From contig CH672375.1 in NCBI GenBank assembly GCA_000153385.1, forward strand, positions 168,352-232,351: 64,000 nt of DNA, given 5' to 3'. Of the stretch, positions 41,682 through 50,978 are shown piece by piece. Every line of letters starts with the position of its first letter. Position 1 is the stretch's first letter. The DNA is from Flavobacteria bacterium BBFL7 (lineage in GTDB: Bacteria; Bacteroidota; Bacteroidia; Flavobacteriales; Flavobacteriaceae). A program made the position numbers and the translations under genes. The notes beneath the pieces were generated by a model, which made no database searches, was not told the origin of the DNA, and was given only the letters and a program-made list of their open reading frames with translations.

Positions 41682-44510
41682 ATGATAAAAGTATGGATTT
41701 TAACTGCTCTCTCAATCGCCTTTAACTGGAGCGCAGCACAATCTTATACCAACTATTCTGAAAAAGATGGTTTACCCAGCAATCATGTTTATAAAATTAC
41801 TCAAGATGTAAAAGGCTTTATCTGGATCGCTACAGATGAAGGATTAGTAAAATACAACGGTACTCATTTTAAAGTTTTCACTACTCAAGAAGGCCTTCCT
41901 ACAAATGACATCTGGAATATTTTTCCAGCTAGTGATGGTAAGCTGTGGTATATCGCAAAAAGTACTAGTATGGGATATATACTAGACGATGTTGTATATG
42001 ATTTTAAAAATAAAGAAAAAGATGTAGCTATTGATCCTATTTGTACTGGATTTACCGGTGATACCCTAATTGCTTCTGGTATTTTTTATTCCCATATTCT
42101 TAACTCAGATTTAGAATGGGAAAAAATGAATTACAACACGGTTGATGGTTATTCTAACGTGTCATATTTATCACATAAACACCTCAAAGGTCTCGTTGTT
42201 AAAACCTTAGGTAGTAATAATATAAAAGCTTTAACTAAGGAAAATAAACTAATATCCTTAAAAGATACTTTGTTCTCATTTAGCAGTCATTCTAGAGGTC
42301 AATTAACTGATTCTCTTTATGTTGATAATGCTCTTCTTTCTTATGGCTTTATCAATTTAAACAGCCTAAAATCTAGTAGATATACTTATGAAGATGAATT
42401 AAATATTCCTTTTTTAAAATACTCACGCCTACATCTCGCTAATAATGAAATACAATTAACCGGAGAGAATGTTGTCGCAAAACTAGGATCACAACTAAGA
42501 GTGACAGACCTTATTCACATCCCTAAAGATTTAAAATCACATTATTCGTTTATAGATAAAGAAAATACGGTATGGATCGCAACATTTTCAAATGGAATCT
42601 ATAAGTATTCTTTAAATGAGAGACTTATTAAAACTGAATTAAGCCACTCAAAGATTATTAATATTAAACGTGTTGGTAAGAAGATTATCGCACTAGTAAG
42701 TGGTAAAGGTTTTTATGAGTATGACCAAAAGACCAATAGCTTTCTTCCATTTATAGAAAGTAAAAATTTCCTTTATGACGCTGACTATTTAAAAGAAACA
42801 AATACTTCTTATTATATCACTAAGAAGAATATTTATTCCATTTCAAATAACGAAAAGGTCAATCAATATTTTGACCTTGTAAATGAAACGGCACGATCGG
42901 TGACTTTTCACGATGGATTTATTTATGGTCCGTTCACATTGGGCGCTAATAAGCTAGCGCCTTATAGTTTAGAAATCATGTCATCTTATAACTTAAGTGG
43001 TTTGCGCAGTATCAACACTTTAAATGATCGCCTAATTTTAGGAGGATCAAATGGACTTTATGAATTATCAGATGAAAAGGTTACAAGAATTGAATCATTG
43101 AAAGATTTTAAAAAGCCTGTTATCGACATCGCTACTATTAATGATCGTGCGCTATTAGTTTCTACGAGTGGATATGGTGTATATCAGACAGATTTAAATA
43201 CCATAGAATTATTAGAAGGCAGTGAATTTTTAAAATCTAATCATGCTTGCATGGTTGATAACCAACTCTATTTACCTACTAATAAAGGTATTTATAATTA
43301 TGAATTTGTAAATGATAAATTTCAACTCAATCGAGTCTGGAATAATAGTAATGGACTACCGACTAATAAAATCAATGGAATTGAGAAAATTGACCATCAA
43401 TTACTGGTAGCTACAAACCAAGGAATCATACACTACCCTATTGATTACTCTTCGTCTCAATCCTTACTAGACCTATATGTTGATAAAGCCTTTTATGCCG
43501 ACAATAATTTAAAAACAAATAAAGTCACTAGTTATTATAAGAATAGTGATTTACAGATTGTGGTTAATAGTATAGATTACAGAGACAATAATAAGGTTCA
43601 ATACGAATTTAGGTTACTTCCTACTCAAGCTAGTTGGACAGTGGCAAATTCTGCAAATCTTAATTTTTCAGATTTAAATCCTGGTAATTATACACTAGAG
43701 TTACGTAATGAAAACTTAGTAAAAAGGTTTGACTTTCATCTAGAACCACGCTGGTATCAAAGTTGGTGGTTTTTCTTAATCGCTTTACTAGTAGCCTTAA
43801 CCATTATTATATTAGTCACAAAAACTCTTACTAAAAGATCTGAAGAGAAGAAAAATAGAGACTTATCGCAGGCTCAAAAACTATCAGAATTACAACTTAA
43901 AGCCTTGAGATCACAAATGAATCCTCATTTTGTATTCAATTCTCTTACCGCTATTCAATATTATATTAATGAAAATGATTTTGAAACATCTGATCGATAT
44001 CTAGTAAAATTTTCCAGATTGATTAGAGAGTTTTTTGAACTCAGTAAAGAGCAACATATTACCATAAAAAGAGAGATTGAACTTTTAAAAAACTATCTAG
44101 ATCTAGAATCATTACGATTTAATAATAAACTGGATTATAAGATTGAAGTAGATCCTACTCTGGACCTTAAAGACATTATTCCTAGCATGCTATTACAACC
44201 TATTGTTGAAAATGCAGTAAACCATGGAATTTTCAATAAACCTATTGCAGGATTAGTGATCGTTAAGTTTGTAAAACTTAATAGTGAACATATTCAAATT
44301 CATATTATTGATGATGGTGTAGGTTTAAAATTTAATAATGATGATATGAGGTATAAATCATCATCTGTACTTGATGATCGTTTAAAATACCTCAAAGCTT
44401 CTGGACTATGGGAAATTGTTATCCATAGAGGTCCTGCTTTTAATGACAGTAATTATCCTGGTCATGAAGTCATCTTTGATCTTAAAAAATTAAGTAATGA
44501 AAATATATAA
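41682..44510 (+). CDS. Two-component-propeller sensor histidine kinase (LytS/YpdA-type)
   Basis: The 942-residue protein has a signal peptide, then a periplasmic propeller of short repeats (GLPSNHVYKITQDVKGFIWI, ATDEGLVKYNGTHFK and later LPTNKINGIEKI). A Y_Y_Y-like domain (VQYEFRLLPTQASWTVA) precedes one membrane helix (~690-712). The cytoplasmic part has the His-kinase motif QMNPHFVFNSL with His749, a QPIVENAVNHGI ATP-binding N box and DDGVGL. Such kinases sense extracellular or periplasmic ligands, often polysaccharides, and signal to a LytTR regulator. Its stop overlaps the regulator gene by 14 bases, so the pair is coupled. In this operon the ligand may be the surface structure itself. 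Confidence 0.9.
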   Translation: MIKVWILTALSIAFNWSAAQSYTNYSEKDGLPSNHVYKITQDVKGFIWIATDEGLVKYNGTHFKVFTTQEGLPTNDIWNIFPASDGKLWYIAKSTSMGYILDDVVYDFKNKEKDVAIDPICTGFTGDTLIASGIFYSHILNSDLEWEKMNYNTVDGYSNVSYLSHKHLKGLVVKTLGSNNIKALTKENKLISLKDTLFSFSSHSRGQLTDSLYVDNALLSYGFINLNSLKSSRYTYEDELNIPFLKYSRLHLANNEIQLTGENVVAKLGSQLRVTDLIHIPKDLKSHYSFIDKENTVWIATFSNGIYKYSLNERLIKTELSHSKIINIKRVGKKIIALVSGKGFYEYDQKTNSFLPFIESKNFLYDADYLKETNTSYYITKKNIYSISNNEKVNQYFDLVNETARSVTFHDGFIYGPFTLGANKLAPYSLEIMSSYNLSGLRSINTLNDRLILGGSNGLYELSDEKVTRIESLKDFKKPVIDIATINDRALLVSTSGYGVYQTDLNTIELLEGSEFLKSNHACMVDNQLYLPTNKGIYNYEFVNDKFQLNRVWNNSNGLPTNKINGIEKIDHQLLVATNQGIIHYPIDYSSSQSLLDLYVDKAFYADNNLKTNKVTSYYKNSDLQIVVNSIDYRDNNKVQYEFRLLPTQASWTVANSANLNFSDLNPGNYTLELRNENLVKRFDFHLEPRWYQSWWFFLIALLVALTIIILVTKTLTKRSEEKKNRDLSQAQKLSELQLKALRSQMNPHFVFNSLTAIQYYINENDFETSDRYLVKFSRLIREFFELSKEQHITIKREIELLKNYLDLESLRFNNKLDYKIEVDPTLDLKDIIPSMLLQPIVENAVNHGIFNKPIAGLVIVKFVKLNSEHIQIHIIDDGVGLKFNNDDMRYKSSSVLDDRLKYLKASGLWEIVIHRGPAFNDSNYPGHEVIFDLKKLSNENI

Positions 44511-45234
44511 AGCAATACTCGTTGATGATGAGCAATCTGCACTTAAAAACTTAGAGAAGAAGATTGAAAAGGTTAATCAAAATGTGCGCGTAGAAGCTTC
44601 TTTTCAAGATTCCAAAAAAGCCCTAGAATATATCAATACTCATCAGACAGATATTCTATTTCTAGACATTCAAATGCCAGGACTTAATGGATTCGAACTA
44701 TTAAATAGTATTAAAGAATTAAAGTCTCAAGTTATTTTCTCTACAGCATATGGTGAATATGCACTTGAAGCAATTAAAAAAAATGCTGTCGATTACATTC
44801 TCAAACCGGTAGATAATACAGAGCTTAAAGAGGCATTAGATAAAGCTATTCTTAATATCGAAAAAGAGAACGAAGATCAAAATGCAAACCTCGTAGAATT
44901 ACTTAATAAAATTATAGATCGAGATCATAAATTAAAAGTACCTACACAAAAAGGGATTTCATTTATACCTCAGGAAGAAGTCATCCATCTAGAAGGTTAT
45001 GATGGATACACTAAAATCCACCTGGTAGATGGAAAAACGTTAACTAGCTCTTACAGTTTAGGCAAATTTAGCGACTACCTAGATGACTATTTTTTTAAAT
45101 GCCACAAATCACATATAGTCAATATAAAAGCAGTAAGAGCCTTTGAAAATGAAGGTTATGTTGTGTTGGGTAATGATTATCGCGTGCCTATTACTAAAAC
45201 CTATAAACAGGCTTTTCTGGAGTTATTTAGTTAG
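44497..45234 (+). CDS. LytTR-family response regulator
   Basis: A 245-residue response regulator. The receiver domain has the acidic pair Asp10-Asp11, phospho-acceptor Asp57 in LFLDIQMPG, Thr83 and Lys103 in YILKP. The C-terminal LytTR domain (KVPTQKGISFIPQEEVIHLE, YFFKCHKSHIVNIKAVRAF) binds DNA as a tandem-repeat regulator. It overlaps the sensor kinase gene, and an incomplete palindrome lies nine bases after its stop. It probably controls this operon; no target boxes were identified by eye. Confidence 0.92.
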   Translation: MKIYKAILVDDEQSALKNLEKKIEKVNQNVRVEASFQDSKKALEYINTHQTDILFLDIQMPGLNGFELLNSIKELKSQVIFSTAYGEYALEAIKKNAVDYILKPVDNTELKEALDKAILNIEKENEDQNANLVELLNKIIDRDHKLKVPTQKGISFIPQEEVIHLEGYDGYTKIHLVDGKTLTSSYSLGKFSDYLDDYFFKCHKSHIVNIKAVRAFENEGYVVLGNDYRVPITKTYKQAFLELFS

Positions 45235-45242
45235 TTATTATA

Positions 45243-45258
45243 CTCTTTCGCGAAAGCG
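45243..45258. repeat. Variant palindrome copy between convergent genes
   Basis: CTCTTTCGCGAAAGCG differs from the consensus only at the second base. It lies between the response regulator stop (45234) and the YihY-like stop (45261). Confidence 0.85.
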
Positions 45259-45260
45259 TA

Positions 45261-46262
45261 TCAACGATCCACTATAGGACTTTCCTCTGACTTTATGAGT
45301 TGTTCTAGATCAGTATCTGTAACCTCTTCTCCTTTATCTGTGATAATAAGCTCTTCTCTATATTTTAAAGACTTTGAACTAGGTGCAATTCCATTGCCAT
45401 ATCGTAAGGAATACACTTTAATAAATTCTGCTCCATAAAATAAAATTAAAGAAGAATATGAAACCCATAAAAGTAATAAAACGATAAGACCTGCAGCGCC
45501 GTATGCACTAGCTGGTGAGGATTGAGTAAAATAAATTTCTAATAAAAACTTACCAGTCTCAAATAGAATACCTGTTAAAAGTGCACCTGGCCAGACCATT
45601 TTCCACTTCAATCTTGCATCTGGTAAGTACCTAAACATCAACCCAAATAGAAAAGATATAATACTTAGAGAAACAATATAATTTACCAGAAGTGCGAGTT
45701 TCCCCAAATATGCGGCAATATGCACTTGAATCCAATCCTGCAAAATTCCAATAATCGCAGATAGAATAAAACTGATTAAGATTAAAAACCCTAAAACCAA
45801 TATAAACCCAAAACTTTTAACACGATCAGTGATGATTTTCCACCATGGAGTTTTAGGATTAATTTTAAGCTTCCATATTTTATTAAGAGATAGCTGTAAT
45901 TGATAAAACACACCTGTCGCAGCAAATACAAGAGTTGAAACACCTATAATTTTTGCAAACCAACTCTCTGTATCTTTACTAGCCGCTTGCAAAATTCCAT
46001 TAATACTTTCGGCACTATCATACCCTATAAGCGATGTAAGACTTGAGGTCAATCTACCTGTTGCAATTTCTGTGTCCCATACAGCTCCGACTATATTTAT
46101 CATTATCACTAATAAACCAGGTAAAGCTAGGATAGTATAATAGGCTACACTAGCACTTAATTGCCATACATCATCATCGTTCCATTTTTTTGCGCTTTCC
46201 CATAATAGAGAAGGCAAATGGATCCATTTGAATTGAGATCTTACAGTGTTGTTTGTTAGCAT
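45261..46262 (-). CDS. YihY/BrkB-family inner-membrane protein
   Basis: A 333-residue membrane protein with six hydrophobic segments and the family-like motif WQLSASVAYYTILALPGLLV, then FAATGVFYQLQLSLNKIWKL and GAAGLIVLLLLWVSYSSLILF. YihY/BrkB proteins have no settled function; the old name ribonuclease BN is wrong for them. It lies downstream of pxpC, separated by 67 bases, and may be transcribed separately. The assignment by motif is solid and the function is unknown. Confidence 0.9.
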   Translation of the reverse strand: MLTNNTVRSQFKWIHLPSLLWESAKKWNDDDVWQLSASVAYYTILALPGLLVIMINIVGAVWDTEIATGRLTSSLTSLIGYDSAESINGILQAASKDTESWFAKIIGVSTLVFAATGVFYQLQLSLNKIWKLKINPKTPWWKIITDRVKSFGFILVLGFLILISFILSAIIGILQDWIQVHIAAYLGKLALLVNYIVSLSIISFLFGLMFRYLPDARLKWKMVWPGALLTGILFETGKFLLEIYFTQSSPASAYGAAGLIVLLLLWVSYSSLILFYGAEFIKVYSLRYGNGIAPSSKSLKYREELIITDKGEEVTDTDLEQLIKSEESPIVDR

Positions 46263-46329
46263 ATTACTACGAATTACGTAAGTAAATACAAACTATCCAA
46301 AGCCATTAGCCATAGTTTAACGTAAACCG

Positions 46330-47169
46330 TTAATTTTTAATAATAAAATTAACAGACTCATCTACTCTATATTGACTTATCTTATTGATAGCTTCTTCAG
46401 TTAGTTGCAGCACTCTAGGATATCCACCGGTTGTTTGGGCATCTCGCATTAATACTACCAGTTTCCCATGTGGAGTTAACTGTATGGTACCTGGTAAAAC
46501 TGGACTACTGTGTATAGGTTCTAAATCATTGATTAGTTTCTCATTCAATTGAATGGCCATACGATTCCAAGTTTTTGAAATTGAAAAAGACGTTCCCAAT
46601 AATTGGATTTGTTGACTTCTAGTTAATTTATGAAACTCAGGACCTATAAACGCCTTTAAGCTACTATGGACTTTAGACATACTCTTAGTTATAGGCTTTA
46701 TTATGTTGTTAACGTTGTTATAGAAAATTTGATCATCTTTTTTTATTAAGGCATGATCTAAAATACCAGGATAATAAGAACGACTACCTAAATATGCATC
46801 TGTCATAAAGCCACCTGCGATACTCATATAAATGAAGTTACCATTGATTGCTGTACCTATATTAACCACATCTCCAGTTTTAACTTTTATGACACAAGGA
46901 CTTTCATAAGTCATTTGTTGAACTACAATTTTACATGGAGCACCGGTGATTGCAATTTGAGTAGGTGTTGAAAATACCATTTCAGCACCAGATAATGTCA
47001 TTTCAATAACAGCGCAGTCGACTGTATTGTTTAACAAACGGTTGGCAAGTCGTGAGCTATATTGATCCATTACACCACTGTGTGGCACACCATAATCCCG
47101 GTAATCTAGTCTACCTAAATCTTGAATAGTAGATCTAAAACCAGCTGTAAGAATTGATAAACTACCCAT
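46330..47169 (-). CDS. pxpC: 5-oxoprolinase subunit C (biotin-dependent-carboxyltransferase-like)
   Basis: PxpABC together cleave 5-oxoproline (pyroglutamate) to glutamate with ATP. This 279-residue subunit opens with TAGFRSTIQDLGRLDYRDYG and VPHSGVMDQYSSRLAN, the classic KipA/YbgK signature. It overlaps the end of pxpB by eight bases. The length is close to normal, although the C-terminus is slightly short. Order and overlaps with pxpA and pxpB confirm its identity. Confidence 0.94.
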   Translation of the reverse strand: MGSLSILTAGFRSTIQDLGRLDYRDYGVPHSGVMDQYSSRLANRLLNNTVDCAVIEMTLSGAEMVFSTPTQIAITGAPCKIVVQQMTYESPCVIKVKTGDVVNIGTAINGNFIYMSIAGGFMTDAYLGSRSYYPGILDHALIKKDDQIFYNNVNNIIKPITKSMSKVHSSLKAFIGPEFHKLTRSQQIQLLGTSFSISKTWNRMAIQLNEKLINDLEPIHSSPVLPGTIQLTPHGKLVVLMRDAQTTGGYPRVLQLTEEAINKISQYRVDESVNFIIKN

Positions 47170-47881
47170 TTTTAAACTGATTTATATCTAACAGATCCGC
47201 ATTTTCTTCTAGACGTTTAAATGTATGCAGATCCACCTTATAGAACTCAACTTGATCATTAACAGTTAACAAAAAAGGTTGATCTCTTTTTTTTAAGTAA
47301 AGTGGTACTGGACAGTTTCCTAGTACATACCAGCCACCAGGACTTTCTTGTGTATAAATTCCACAATTACCTGCTGCAATAGCTACAGATCCTTGTTTCA
47401 CTTTTAATGATGGAATCTTTTTACGAGGAATTGACAATTCATCTGGCAAACCTTCTAAATATGGGAATCCTGGTAAAAACCCTATAAAATTAACTCTGTA
47501 CACCGATTGTTGATGCAGGTCTATAACTTCTTTAATGGAACGGCCTACTTGTTTTGAAACTGCTTTGATATCTTGGGATTGATCATCATAATATACTGGA
47601 AGTTTCCATCTATTCAATTGAACCATTGCTGGTAATTCTATATTCAGTAATACTGATCTAACCTCATCAATTAAATCTGTAGTGAGCAGACGAGAATGCC
47701 ATATAATGAGTACATCATCTAATCCATGATTGAGAATTATTTGATCTTTAAAGTGACTGCTTATTAATTTAGCAGTTTCTATTCGATAATCCAGTACATC
47801 ATCTTTATGTAATACCCTAATCAGCAGGCTATTCTCATTCATGCGATGATATGAAAATGCCCTATCCAATTTGAATTCCAT
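47162..47881 (-). CDS. pxpB: 5-oxoprolinase subunit B
   Basis: A 239-residue KipI/YbgJ-family protein with the signature VNFIGFLPGFPYLEGLPDEL, followed by IPRKKIPSLKVKQGSVAIAA and GIYTQESPGGWYVLG. It pairs with PxpC as the ATP-using phosphorylation and transfer part of 5-oxoprolinase. It overlaps pxpA by 20 bases and pxpC by eight, so the three subunits are translated together. Confidence 0.94.
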   Translation of the reverse strand: MEFKLDRAFSYHRMNENSLLIRVLHKDDVLDYRIETAKLISSHFKDQIILNHGLDDVLIIWHSRLLTTDLIDEVRSVLLNIELPAMVQLNRWKLPVYYDDQSQDIKAVSKQVGRSIKEVIDLHQQSVYRVNFIGFLPGFPYLEGLPDELSIPRKKIPSLKVKQGSVAIAAGNCGIYTQESPGGWYVLGNCPVPLYLKKRDQPFLLTVNDQVEFYKVDLHTFKRLEENADLLDINQFKNG

Positions 47882-48611
47882 TAAGTTTTAAGGCTGCAAT
47901 TACTTGATCAAACTGATGGACTATATTAAGGTTATCACCATGCACACAATAGGTCGTTGCATGTATAGGAATAGCATGTTCTTCTACACTAGTCACTTTC
48001 TTTTCATAAACCATAATTGATAATTGATTTACAAGTTTTAAAATATCTTGAATTACAGCATTAGAATCATGGCGAGAAACTAACTGGCCACTATCATGAT
48101 AACGTCTATCAGCAAAAGCTTCTTGATAAGTTGTCAAACCATTATTGTTCATTTCTTGTTCCAATAAGCTGCCAGCAGGCACATATAATGGTATTGTAGG
48201 ATATTCATCTTTTATCCATTGAATAGTCCAATTTACAAATTCCGGATGATGTGCTGTTGCATGATATAGTGCTCCGTGCATTTTAATATGATGCATGACC
48301 ATCCCTAGTTCTGCAGCGACATCTTGAAACAATTGAATTTGTCTAGATACACTTTGGCGAAAGCGTAATTCATGCCACTCTAGATGTACTCTACCAAAAT
48401 TCTTTTTATCTTCAAAAGATGGATGTGCACCTATATGAACATCATACTTTTGAGCTAAAAGCAATGTGCTTCTTATAGAATTATAATCTCCATAGTGTCC
48501 ACCACATGCGACATTACAAGAACTTATAAAAGGCATGACCTGTTGTTCAATATTCATTCCTTCACCTAAATCCATATTAACATCGATTGTGACCATATTA
48601 AATGATTTCAA
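47862..48611 (-). CDS. pxpA: 5-oxoprolinase subunit A (LamB/YcsF family)
   Basis: A 249-residue TIM-barrel-type protein with DVNMDLGEGMNIEQQVMPFI, SSCNVACGGHYGD, VHIGAHPSFEDKKNFGR and KMHGALYH, all hallmarks of PxpA. It probably opens the lactam ring of 5-oxoproline. It overlaps the transporter gene by 14 bases and pxpB by 20. A degenerate copy of the iterated palindrome lies within it. Confidence 0.95.
   Translation of the reverse strand: MKSFNMVTIDVNMDLGEGMNIEQQVMPFISSCNVACGGHYGDYNSIRSTLLLAQKYDVHIGAHPSFEDKKNFGRVHLEWHELRFRQSVSRQIQLFQDVAAELGMVMHHIKMHGALYHATAHHPEFVNWTIQWIKDEYPTIPLYVPAGSLLEQEMNNNGLTTYQEAFADRRYHDSGQLVSRHDSNAVIQDILKLVNQLSIMVYEKKVTSVEEHAIPIHATTYCVHGDNLNIVHQFDQVIAALKLNGIQIG
48350..48365. 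repeat. Degenerate palindrome copy inside pxpA
   Basis: CACTTTGGCGAAAGCG differs from the consensus at two positions, in the left half; the right half GCGAAAGCG is intact. It may be a decayed copy or chance. Confidence 0.4.
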
Positions 48612-49803
48612 ATACTTTTAAAAGTGTTTTTATTCCTAATAAGATGGCTATAGCAATTACCATAATTGCCATTACATTTTGCCAATTACGATTTTGATAA
48701 TTCCCAAGATTTTTTTGATTTACCAGCCACAGTAATAAAATAGCGATTACAGGTAATAACAATCCATTTGCAATTTGAGCAAAAGTGATGATATCTAATG
48801 GTTTTAAACCTATACTTGAAAACACTACACCTAAACCTAAAATTATGATCCACACTGCTCTAAAGGACCAACTCTTCATATTTCCACGCCAACCTAAACA
48901 TCCTTTAACCACATAAGCAGCTGCTAGAGGTGCCGTGATCGCACTCGTGATTCCTGCTGCAAGAATACCTATAGAAAAAACATAGGTAGAGGCCATTCCA
49001 AAAATAGGTTCCAGAGCTTTGGCTACATCTGCGCCACTAGATACAGTTGTTGATTGCAATGCTGTTGCTGCCACGATTATGGACATTGAGACCAGTCCGC
49101 CCAAAAAGACACTTACTATTGTATCTTTTCTTACAGCGCTTAAATCTGTTGCATCATTCCATTTTTCGCTTACTAAGGACGCGTGTAAAAAAAGATTATA
49201 AGGTACAACCGTTGTACCTATTAGACTGACTATCGTTAATAAATCCCCTTCATTAATTGAAGGAGTAAATAGACCTTTCAATATAGAAGTAAAGTCCGGT
49301 CCTATAGCTATTGCAGTGACTATAAAAGAAATTCCCATGATCACTACTAAGGTTATCAATACACGCTCTAGCACTTTATAATTACCATAGATAAGTAGCG
49401 AAAAGGCTATCATTCCTAAAATTAAAGGAAAGTACCACTGTGTTCCAAAGATGATATTTAAACCCAAAACGCCACCTGAAATATTTCCGGCTTCATAAGC
49501 AGCATTTCCTACCGCGATTGCGGCTAGAACTAAAATGATAATTGCAACTCTTATGGCTTTATTATTAATAGTGCTGCGCAATATTTCAGGTAAACCTTTT
49601 CCTGTAATTAACCCTAGTCGGGCAGCCATTTCTTGCAATACGATTGTGGCAAAGACAGAAAGCAGCATGGCCCAAAGAAGGCTATAACCATAGTTTGCAC
49701 CAGCAAGAATACAGACAGTTATCGTTCCTGGACCTATGAAAGCGGCAGCTACTAAAGTACCAGGACCTATATTTTTAAAGATCTTCTGGAACATGTGAGG
49801 CAT
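48598..49803 (-). CDS. Nramp-fold transporter with altered metal-site motifs, in a 5-oxoprolinase operon
   Basis: From ATG 49803 (alternative 49794) the protein is ~401 residues with 11 membrane helices and the overall pattern of Nramp/MntH proteins (AGANYGYSLLWAMLLSVFAT, LQEMAARLGLITGKGL). Helix 1 reads FIGPGT where metal-transporting members have DPGN, and helix 6 reads VVPYNLFLH where they have MPHNL. The coordinating Asp, Asn and Met are therefore all replaced. A longer frame begins at 49866 but has no membrane logic. The gene overlaps both the DUF2891 gene and pxpA. The setting is like YcsG in the Bacillus kip operon. A non-metal substrate, such as 5-oxoproline, is a fair hypothesis. Confidence 0.85.
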   Translation of the reverse strand: MPHMFQKIFKNIGPGTLVAAAFIGPGTITVCILAGANYGYSLLWAMLLSVFATIVLQEMAARLGLITGKGLPEILRSTINNKAIRVAIIILVLAAIAVGNAAYEAGNISGGVLGLNIIFGTQWYFPLILGMIAFSLLIYGNYKVLERVLITLVVIMGISFIVTAIAIGPDFTSILKGLFTPSINEGDLLTIVSLIGTTVVPYNLFLHASLVSEKWNDATDLSAVRKDTIVSVFLGGLVSMSIIVAATALQSTTVSSGADVAKALEPIFGMASTYVFSIGILAAGITSAITAPLAAAYVVKGCLGWRGNMKSWSFRAVWIIILGLGVVFSSIGLKPLDIITFAQIANGLLLPVIAILLLWLVNQKNLGNYQNRNWQNVMAIMVIAIAILLGIKTLLKVFEII

Positions 49804-50893
49804 TTTGTAAAGCATATATGGCAAAACTACCCAACCAGTGTCCGCCGGCATAATCGTCTGCCACAAGGTTAGGCAATGTATTGGTTAAATGTGCGTCTGC
49901 AGTTTCTTGTAATGATGCATATTCTTTAGGATACTGACTGATCAATCCATAAAGAACCCATGCGCGACTAAGGTTAAGTCCATCAATATGCACTAGTTTA
50001 CCATCACTACGATCTGATACGCGACCTATTTCAATATCTAAATTACCTTTTTGAATGTTAGGGATAAATGCAGCAATCCATTGATGAAAATCTGCAGCTG
50101 GTAGAATGCGTCGCATAATGTCTATTTCTTCTAGACAAGGTGATAAAAAATCGTATCCACTAGGTTCCCATGATAATGGGCAATCTGAGTCCTTAACGTA
50201 AAATTCTTTGGCTTTGGATTCTATAGCCACTTTCAAGTCCTGTTCTCCTGCATGTATTGCATAATCCCAGGCAAATACCATCCCAAAAGCGGTGTTAGAA
50301 TGCTCGCCTACTCTTATGGCATAATTAAGTTTAGGTAAGTAGTCTGTATATCGTTCTACAACAACATTACTTAAAGGTTGTAGTTTTTGTGCTAGTTCCT
50401 GACCTTTAGGATCTTGCCAAGTGTCTAATTCTTGTTGTAATTTAAGCAGCCATGCCCATCCATAAGTGCGCTCAAAGGTTTTATTATTTTCTGTATTTAA
50501 GTAGGCTATTTCTACAGCAATATTCTCAGTGGTTAGATTGCGTTCAATTTTAGCAAGTAACTCTTCTCTAGCCTCAAGTTCTGGAAACTGCTTTATTAAA
50601 GTTACAGCGCTCCAGTAGCCGTGTACTGCACTATGCCAGTCAAAACAGCCGTAGAATACGGGATGTTGCTCTGTTGGTCTTTTCTGATCTTCTGGCGCTG
50701 CGGTGACATGTCCCATTTTATTAGGATACTCTGTCTCAATACAATGTAGCGGTAATGTGGCGAGATTATTGGCTTGATCTAGATGTAGTTGTGGTGTTGC
50801 GATTTCATCTACAATCACAATTTCTTGTTCTTTTATTTCATTATTACAAGCTATTAAACTCAATACTATGAGCGTATAAAAAAAATGCTTCAT
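49775..50893 (-). CDS. DUF2891-family lipoprotein
   Basis: A 372-residue protein with a lipoprotein signal (lipobox SLIAC, Cys16). The mature part is helical, with conserved-looking segments PVFYGCFDWHSAVHGYW, FERTYGWAWLLKLQQEL, VGEHSNTAFGM and DGLNLSRAWVLYGL. This matches DUF2891, an alpha/alpha-barrel family sometimes suspected of glycan activity. Catalytic roles are unproven. It overlaps the transporter gene by ~29 bases. It lies downstream of the GH13 gene, which hints at a carbohydrate role rather than an amino-acid one. Confidence 0.85.
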   Translation of the reverse strand: MKHFFYTLIVLSLIACNNEIKEQEIVIVDEIATPQLHLDQANNLATLPLHCIETEYPNKMGHVTAAPEDQKRPTEQHPVFYGCFDWHSAVHGYWSAVTLIKQFPELEAREELLAKIERNLTTENIAVEIAYLNTENNKTFERTYGWAWLLKLQQELDTWQDPKGQELAQKLQPLSNVVVERYTDYLPKLNYAIRVGEHSNTAFGMVFAWDYAIHAGEQDLKVAIESKAKEFYVKDSDCPLSWEPSGYDFLSPCLEEIDIMRRILPAADFHQWIAAFIPNIQKGNLDIEIGRVSDRSDGKLVHIDGLNLSRAWVLYGLISQYPKEYASLQETADAHLTNTLPNLVADDYAGGHWLGSFAIYALQNASHVPEDL

Positions 50894-50952
50894 CTTTAAA
50901 TCTTGGTTAAGATTCTAAAGATAAAGGATCCTTGAGGGAATATTATAATTAT

Positions 50953-50967
50953 GCTTTCGCGAAAGCG
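50953..50967. repeat. Iterated palindrome copy after the GH13 gene
   Basis: GCTTTCGCGAAAGCG, lacking only the first base of the 16-base unit, lies 11 bases after the GH13 stop codon. Confidence 0.9.
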
Positions 50968-50978
50968 TAAAAGAACAG

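Noticed and set aside
46290-46318. Inverted repeat AAACTAT / ATAGTTT after pxpC
   Set aside because: Seven-base arms with a poor loop and no T tract; it could be a weak terminator but evidence is insufficient.
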